Positions 60,604-64,000 of a stretch of DNA of 64,000 nucleotides are shown in pieces (the first letter of the stretch is position 1; each line of letters begins with the position of its first letter). The notes beneath the pieces are model-generated. The model did not search any database and had not been told where the DNA came from. It saw nothing but the letters and a program-made list of their open reading frames with translations. The position numbers and the translations under genes are program-made. Source of the stretch: SPJN01 sp965229935 (GTDB lineage: Bacteria; Pseudomonadota; Alphaproteobacteria; SPJN01); assembly GCA_965229935.1 (NCBI GenBank), contig CBDDKB010000002.1, positions 806,001 to 870,000 of the forward strand, written 5' to 3'.

Positions 60604-62907
60604 TTAAAACTCGACAGCAAACCGGGCAGAGAATGTGCGCGGCGGCGCAACAGCGGCAAAGTGTGAGCCTGCGAACAGCGGCACGTCAAAGCTTTCCTGC
60701 TTGATGGTTTCATCAAGTAGGTTTTTGCCGATGACGGTAAAGCTCCACAGATTGTCAGGATGGCGGACGCCGATGCGGGCACTTAGCTGTGTATAGGCTT
60801 CCTGAGAGTCTGCCTTATCAAGGTCAGGCGTCAGGAACATTTCGGTTTGGTAATACACATCACCGCCGATGAAGGCCATCATATTGGCAGTGTTGAAATC
60901 AAGCTCATATAGCGCTGACAAGGTGCCGTTAAACTCAGGTGCCTGGTTCAGGCGATCGCCAGACAGGTCACACCCTTTGCCTTCACCGGCAAGGCAGGGG
61001 CCGTTTTTGAAACTGTCATAGGTGGCGTCAATCCAGCCAGCGGCAAGCGACAGGAACAGCCCTTCAACCGGCACGACCATGCTTTCAAGTTCAAGCCCCT
61101 GGGTGGTTGCTTCTTCTGCGTTGGTCACGACAAAGCCTGTGCCGTCCCAGACAGCAACCTGAAGGTTTTCAAAGCTGGTGTAGAAGTAGGTGACGTTGAA
61201 AGTGACCTGACGATTAAACCATGTGGATTTGATGCCCGCTTCGATTGTGTCGGACAGCTCCTCGTTAAACTCCATATCATCAGGGCTTGTGGCCATTTCA
61301 TTGAACCCGCCAGCCTTAAAGCCCTTGGCATAGGTGATGTAGCCCATGGCATCTTCAAGGAAGTTGTATTTGACAGCAAATTTGGGGGACCAATTGTCTT
61401 CGTCGCGGCTGGCTTTGGCGGCAAAAGCTGTGTCGCCGGTAATTAGCATGAAGGGTATGCCGCCATTTTCAAATGTTTGTTCCTGAAAATGGTCTTTTTC
61501 TTCGGTCGTATAGCGCAGGCCTGCGATCAACTCCAAATCTTCCCATAAGGTCAGGTTGGCCTGACCATAGGCGGCGATATGGGTTGTTTCCTGCATAAAG
61601 TCTTTGTGCCGATTGTCACCATTAAAGGTGGGGCCTGCCAATGCCAAAATGTCTTGCAAGGCAGCAGGCAACACAAGGCCGGTCACCGTACCCAATACAT
61701 CAAAATCAGGCAGCATGGTGAAGTCGGTATTCGCATCATAATCTGAGAAGAAGTAGTAAAGGCCTGCTACATATTCGAACGGACCATCTGGCGAGGTCAG
61801 GCGAATTTCACCGCTATATTGTTCAAACTCGTCATCATAAAGGAAGCTCAACAACGGGGCGGGGCCGAAATCAACATCGTCTGAAACCTCGAATTCATAG
61901 CTTGACCACCCGGCGATAAAGGCCAGCTCATGCTCTGCCACGTCAAGTTTTGCGGTCAAGGTTGCGCCAAGTGTATCGCGGTAAGTATAGCCCGGATAAT
62001 CAAGCGAGGTTTCGTAGTCGTCGAGATCTGTTTCCACATTCGGGTCAAAGGCACTGTATAGCAATTGTGTTTCAGGACTTAGTTGCGATAGCTGATAGCC
62101 ATTACCGCGCGCTTCAAGTGATCCGTAATCGACACCCAAAACAAGCTCGAACGTTTCGGTGCCTAACAGGCCAAGCTTTGCACGAGCATATGTTTTGTCG
62201 AGATTGGCTTCGTCGCGATCAAGCAGACGGTTATAGATATAGCCGTCGCGTTCATTATCCTTGGCGGCAATGCGCAGGCCTGCCACATCTTCCCAAAAAG
62301 GGATGTTAATCGCGCCTTCAAACCGTTGCTGGTTATATTCACCAAACAGCGCGCTGCCGTAAACTTCCCATTCGGTGCTGGGGTCGCGCGTTGTGATGTT
62401 CAGGGCACCTGCAACAGTGTTTTTACCGAACAATGTGCCTTGCGGGCCGCGCAACACTTCGATCCGTTCAATGTCGATCATCGCATCGTTCAAATATTCG
62501 GCACGGCCATAATAAATACCATCGACGAAAAGGCCGATAGATTGTTCAAAACCCTTATTGTCGCCAGAGCCTAGCCCGCGAATCCGAATATAGGAGGACC
62601 GGGGCAGGGCGGCGATATCAAGGTTCGGTGCCAGATAACCGACATCATCGACCTTATCAACTGCGCGTGCCTCTAGCAGGTCACCGGCAACCGCGGTCAC
62701 TGATAGGGGGACATCCTGAACGTCTTCGGCACGCTTTTGGGCGGTCACAGTGATTTCAGGAATGGTGGGCGGGGCCTTTGTTTCAGTTGTTGCGTCCACC
62801 TCTACCGATGCATCTGCCTCAACCGTTGCATCTTGGGCCCAGACGGGCAGGATGATGGTGCTGGCGATGGCGGCAATGCTGGTTGTTCGTGTCAAAAAAT
62901 GGCGCAT
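60604..62907 (-). CDS. TonB-dependent outer membrane receptor 2
   Basis: The protein has 767 residues. ATG 62907 was chosen because AGGAC lies upstream and it opens the signal peptide MRHFLTRTTSIAAIASTII (cleavage near WAQ, residue 25). An acidic linker (EADASVEVDATTE), TonB-box-like PEITVTA at 50-56, plug and barrel follow; the protein ends in FAVEF. It resembles receptor 1 through the linker and plug (KRAEDVQDVPLSVTA), so the two are probably paralogues. The substrate is unknown; co-transcription with the hydrolase pair suggests uptake of their substrate. Confidence 0.92.
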   Translation of the reverse strand: MRHFLTRTTSIAAIASTIILPVWAQDATVEADASVEVDATTETKAPPTIPEITVTAQKRAEDVQDVPLSVTAVAGDLLEARAVDKVDDVGYLAPNLDIAALPRSSYIRIRGLGSGDNKGFEQSIGLFVDGIYYGRAEYLNDAMIDIERIEVLRGPQGTLFGKNTVAGALNITTRDPSTEWEVYGSALFGEYNQQRFEGAINIPFWEDVAGLRIAAKDNERDGYIYNRLLDRDEANLDKTYARAKLGLLGTETFELVLGVDYGSLEARGNGYQLSQLSPETQLLYSAFDPNVETDLDDYETSLDYPGYTYRDTLGATLTAKLDVAEHELAFIAGWSSYEFEVSDDVDFGPAPLLSFLYDDEFEQYSGEIRLTSPDGPFEYVAGLYYFFSDYDANTDFTMLPDFDVLGTVTGLVLPAALQDILALAGPTFNGDNRHKDFMQETTHIAAYGQANLTLWEDLELIAGLRYTTEEKDHFQEQTFENGGIPFMLITGDTAFAAKASRDEDNWSPKFAVKYNFLEDAMGYITYAKGFKAGGFNEMATSPDDMEFNEELSDTIEAGIKSTWFNRQVTFNVTYFYTSFENLQVAVWDGTGFVVTNAEEATTQGLELESMVVPVEGLFLSLAAGWIDATYDSFKNGPCLAGEGKGCDLSGDRLNQAPEFNGTLSALYELDFNTANMMAFIGGDVYYQTEMFLTPDLDKADSQEAYTQLSARIGVRHPDNLWSFTVIGKNLLDETIKQESFDVPLFAGSHFAAVAPPRTFSARFAVEF

Positions 62908-62985
62908 TGTCAAATGTCCTGTGGCGGAATTCCGTGAAAAATCAGTGGAACTCATATGGAAATGTCATAGTGCCGCTTCAAGTAC

Positions 62986-63002
62986 GAAAATTATCTATTT
63001 TC
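62986..63002. promoter_or_regulatory. Inverted repeat upstream of TonB receptor 2
   Basis: GAAAAT-tatct-ATTTTC is a perfect 6-base inverted repeat about 80 bases before the receptor start in an AT-rich stretch. It could be an operator for the receptor. Sequence differs from the repeat upstream of receptor 1. Confidence 0.3.
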
Positions 63003-63057
63003 CACAATGCGACAGAAAAACAACATTAATACCACTATATTTGTGTGTTTTTATATA

Positions 63058-63091
63058 TTGACTATTCTGTATATTCATATTATTGAATATA
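63058..63091 (+). promoter_or_regulatory. Promoter with BigR/SqrR-like operator
   Basis: TTGACT (63058-63063) can pair at 17 bases with a -10 box TATTGA (63081-63086). Overlying the -10 is a perfect 8-base inverted repeat TATATTCA-tattat-TGAATATA at 63070-63091. It contains ATTC-N8-GAAT (63073-63076 and 63085-63088), the pattern bound by the persulfide-sensing ArsR-type repressors BigR/SqrR. Such sites control sulfide-handling genes, often including YeeE/YedE transporters like those that follow. The -10 assignment is approximate. Confidence 0.65.
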
Positions 63092-63137
63092 AAAAGCAGC
63101 AGAAAACTGCGGCTAAGAACCGGATGAGGAGGGCGCA

Positions 63138-63584
63138 ATGGCGGAACTTACCTTGGACACTATCCTGATTTCATTGGCAGGGGGCGTTATGATCGGCCTG
63201 TCTGCTGTGATGCTGATGGCGTTGAATGGGCGGATCGCAGGCATCAGTGGCATTGTGGGTGGTCTGGTCAATCTGACCATGTTGAAAGACGGTGCAGGCG
63301 CGTGGGGCTGGAGCTTGGCCTTTGTCGTTGGTTTAGTGATCTCACCATTTGTTTATGGCCTTGTGGGGGGGGAGCTGCCCGCGCTTGTTCAGCCGCGCAG
63401 TATCAGCGTCATTATTCTAGGCGGTCTTATCGTCGGTTTCGGCACCCGCTTAGGTGGGGGCTGCACCTCCGGTCATGGGGTGTGCGGCATGGCGCGCCTG
63501 TCCCAACGGTCTATCGTGGCGACGATCACCTTTATGCTGACAGGCTTTGCCACCGTCTTTGTCTTTAACCAGATCGGAGGGTGA
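63138..63584 (+). CDS. YeeE/YedE family transporter, first half
   Basis: The protein has 148 residues and about four spans, with GAGGAGGG right before ATG 63138. GGGCTSGHGVCGMARLSQRS carries Cys109 and Cys116, matching the first half of TsuA/YeeE sulfur transporters. It is the small, split type seen as PmpA/PmpB pairs, in which two short proteins replace one long YeeE. A role in transport of thiosulfate or another sulfur compound is inferred from the family and the operator. Confidence 0.88.
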   Translation: MAELTLDTILISLAGGVMIGLSAVMLMALNGRIAGISGIVGGLVNLTMLKDGAGAWGWSLAFVVGLVISPFVYGLVGGELPALVQPRSISVIILGGLIVGFGTRLGGGCTSGHGVCGMARLSQRSIVATITFMLTGFATVFVFNQIGG

Positions 63585-63588
63585 GGTG

Positions 63589-64000
63589 ATGAAAGCTGTT
63601 TTCGGTGCCTTTGCAGCAGGTCTGTTATTCGGGTTGGGGTTAATCGCGTCAGAAATGGTGAACCCTGCCAAGGTCATTGGCTTCCTTGATCTGTTTGGGG
63701 CGTGGGACCCGTCACTAGCATTCGTGATGGGCGGGGCCTTGGTCACGACCTTTATCGGCTATAGCTTTGTGCTGAAGCGTGAGCGGCCCATCAATGCGCC
63801 TAAGTTCGATTTGCCAACCAAGACAGACCTCGATGCAAGGCTGATCGGTGGTGCCAGCCTGTTTGGTATCGGATGGGGCATGGCGGGCTATTGCCCCGGT
63901 CCTGCGATTGCGGCCTTGCCGTTCATGTACACTGAAACATTTATCTTTGTTGCGGCGATGGTGGTCGGCATGGCAGTTTACAATCTGGTCGATGGGATGA
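63589..64000 (+). CDS. YeeE/YedE family transporter, second half (cut by window end)
   Basis: An open frame starts at ATG 63589 (GTG one codon earlier is possible), 4 bases after the first half, and runs past the right edge. The 137 visible residues include LFGIGWGMAGYCPGPAIAALP with Cys102, the motif of the second YeeE half. The proteins probably pair in the inner membrane. About the last few residues are missing. Confidence 0.87.
   Translation, partial: MKAVFGAFAAGLLFGLGLIASEMVNPAKVIGFLDLFGAWDPSLAFVMGGALVTTFIGYSFVLKRERPINAPKFDLPTKTDLDARLIGGASLFGIGWGMAGYCPGPAIAALPFMYTETFIFVAAMVVGMAVYNLVDGM

Overview
The window is about 64 kb of a densely packed, Gram-negative, aerobic bacterial chromosome. 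Gene order and families point to an alphaproteobacterium: ctaB-small ORF-ctaG-coxC-surf1, petABC, DUF1285-Nudix-DUF6111-cca, alaC-hom-glpX-recJ, and an NDUFS4-type complex I accessory protein. Two TonB-dependent receptors and a large Mrp-type cation/proton antiporter would suit a marine lineage (SAR116-like is a guess that I cannot test). I see no rRNA, CRISPR array, transposase, integrase or phage gene. No stretch longer than about 300 bases lacks a gene; the largest gaps (about 200-280 bases) are promoter regions.

Layout. 1-7.0 kb: terminal oxidase assembly and subunit genes, then thrC, an M16 peptidase, an acetyltransferase and yqgE. 7.1-12.5 kb: an exported DsbD-N domain protein, an SDR dehydrogenase, an acetyltransferase and the DUF1285-Nudix-DUF6111-cca run. 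12.6-16.3 kb: a CHAD-domain (polyphosphate-binding type) protein translationally coupled to an orphan ParA-type ATPase, then an MgtC/DUF4010 membrane protein. 16.3-22.4 kb: hemF, trmL, the cytochrome bc1 operon with a clear terminator, and mtnP-apt-yraN. 22.4-28.6 kb (minus strand): an acyltransferase, the 5-oxoprolinase genes pxpABC and TonB receptor 1. 28.7-36.9 kb (plus strand): argC, an OmpA-like lipoprotein and alaC-hom-glpX-recJ. 37.0 kb: tRNA-Glu with a promoter and terminator.

37.1-47.4 kb (minus strand): a ten-gene Mrp antiporter cluster running into sufS, sufU and a short-chain dehydrogenase homologue that carries the full signature of halohydrin dehalogenases. 47.6-50.1 kb: a double cold-shock-domain protein, a DUF192 protein, a hotdog thioesterase, tRNA-Pro, an NDUFS4 homologue and tRNA-Arg. 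50.2-56.9 kb: a complete pseudaminic acid pathway (pseB, C, F, G, H, I), which makes CMP-pseudaminic acid for surface or flagellin glycosylation, followed by an NTF2-like and a VOC protein. 57.0-62.9 kb: yggT and DUF167, then a minus-strand unit of TonB receptor 2, an EHN-type epoxide hydrolase and a D-aminoacylase-type amidohydrolase. 63.1-64.0 kb: two YeeE/YedE sulfur-transporter halves (the second cut by the window end) behind a promoter overlapped by an ATTC-N8-GAAT operator.

The most unusual items are the putative halohydrin dehalogenase coupled to sufU, the CHAD-ParA pair (a candidate polyphosphate-granule positioning system), the hairpin that sequesters the epoxide hydrolase ribosome binding site, and the BigR/SqrR-like operator in front of the YeeE pair.
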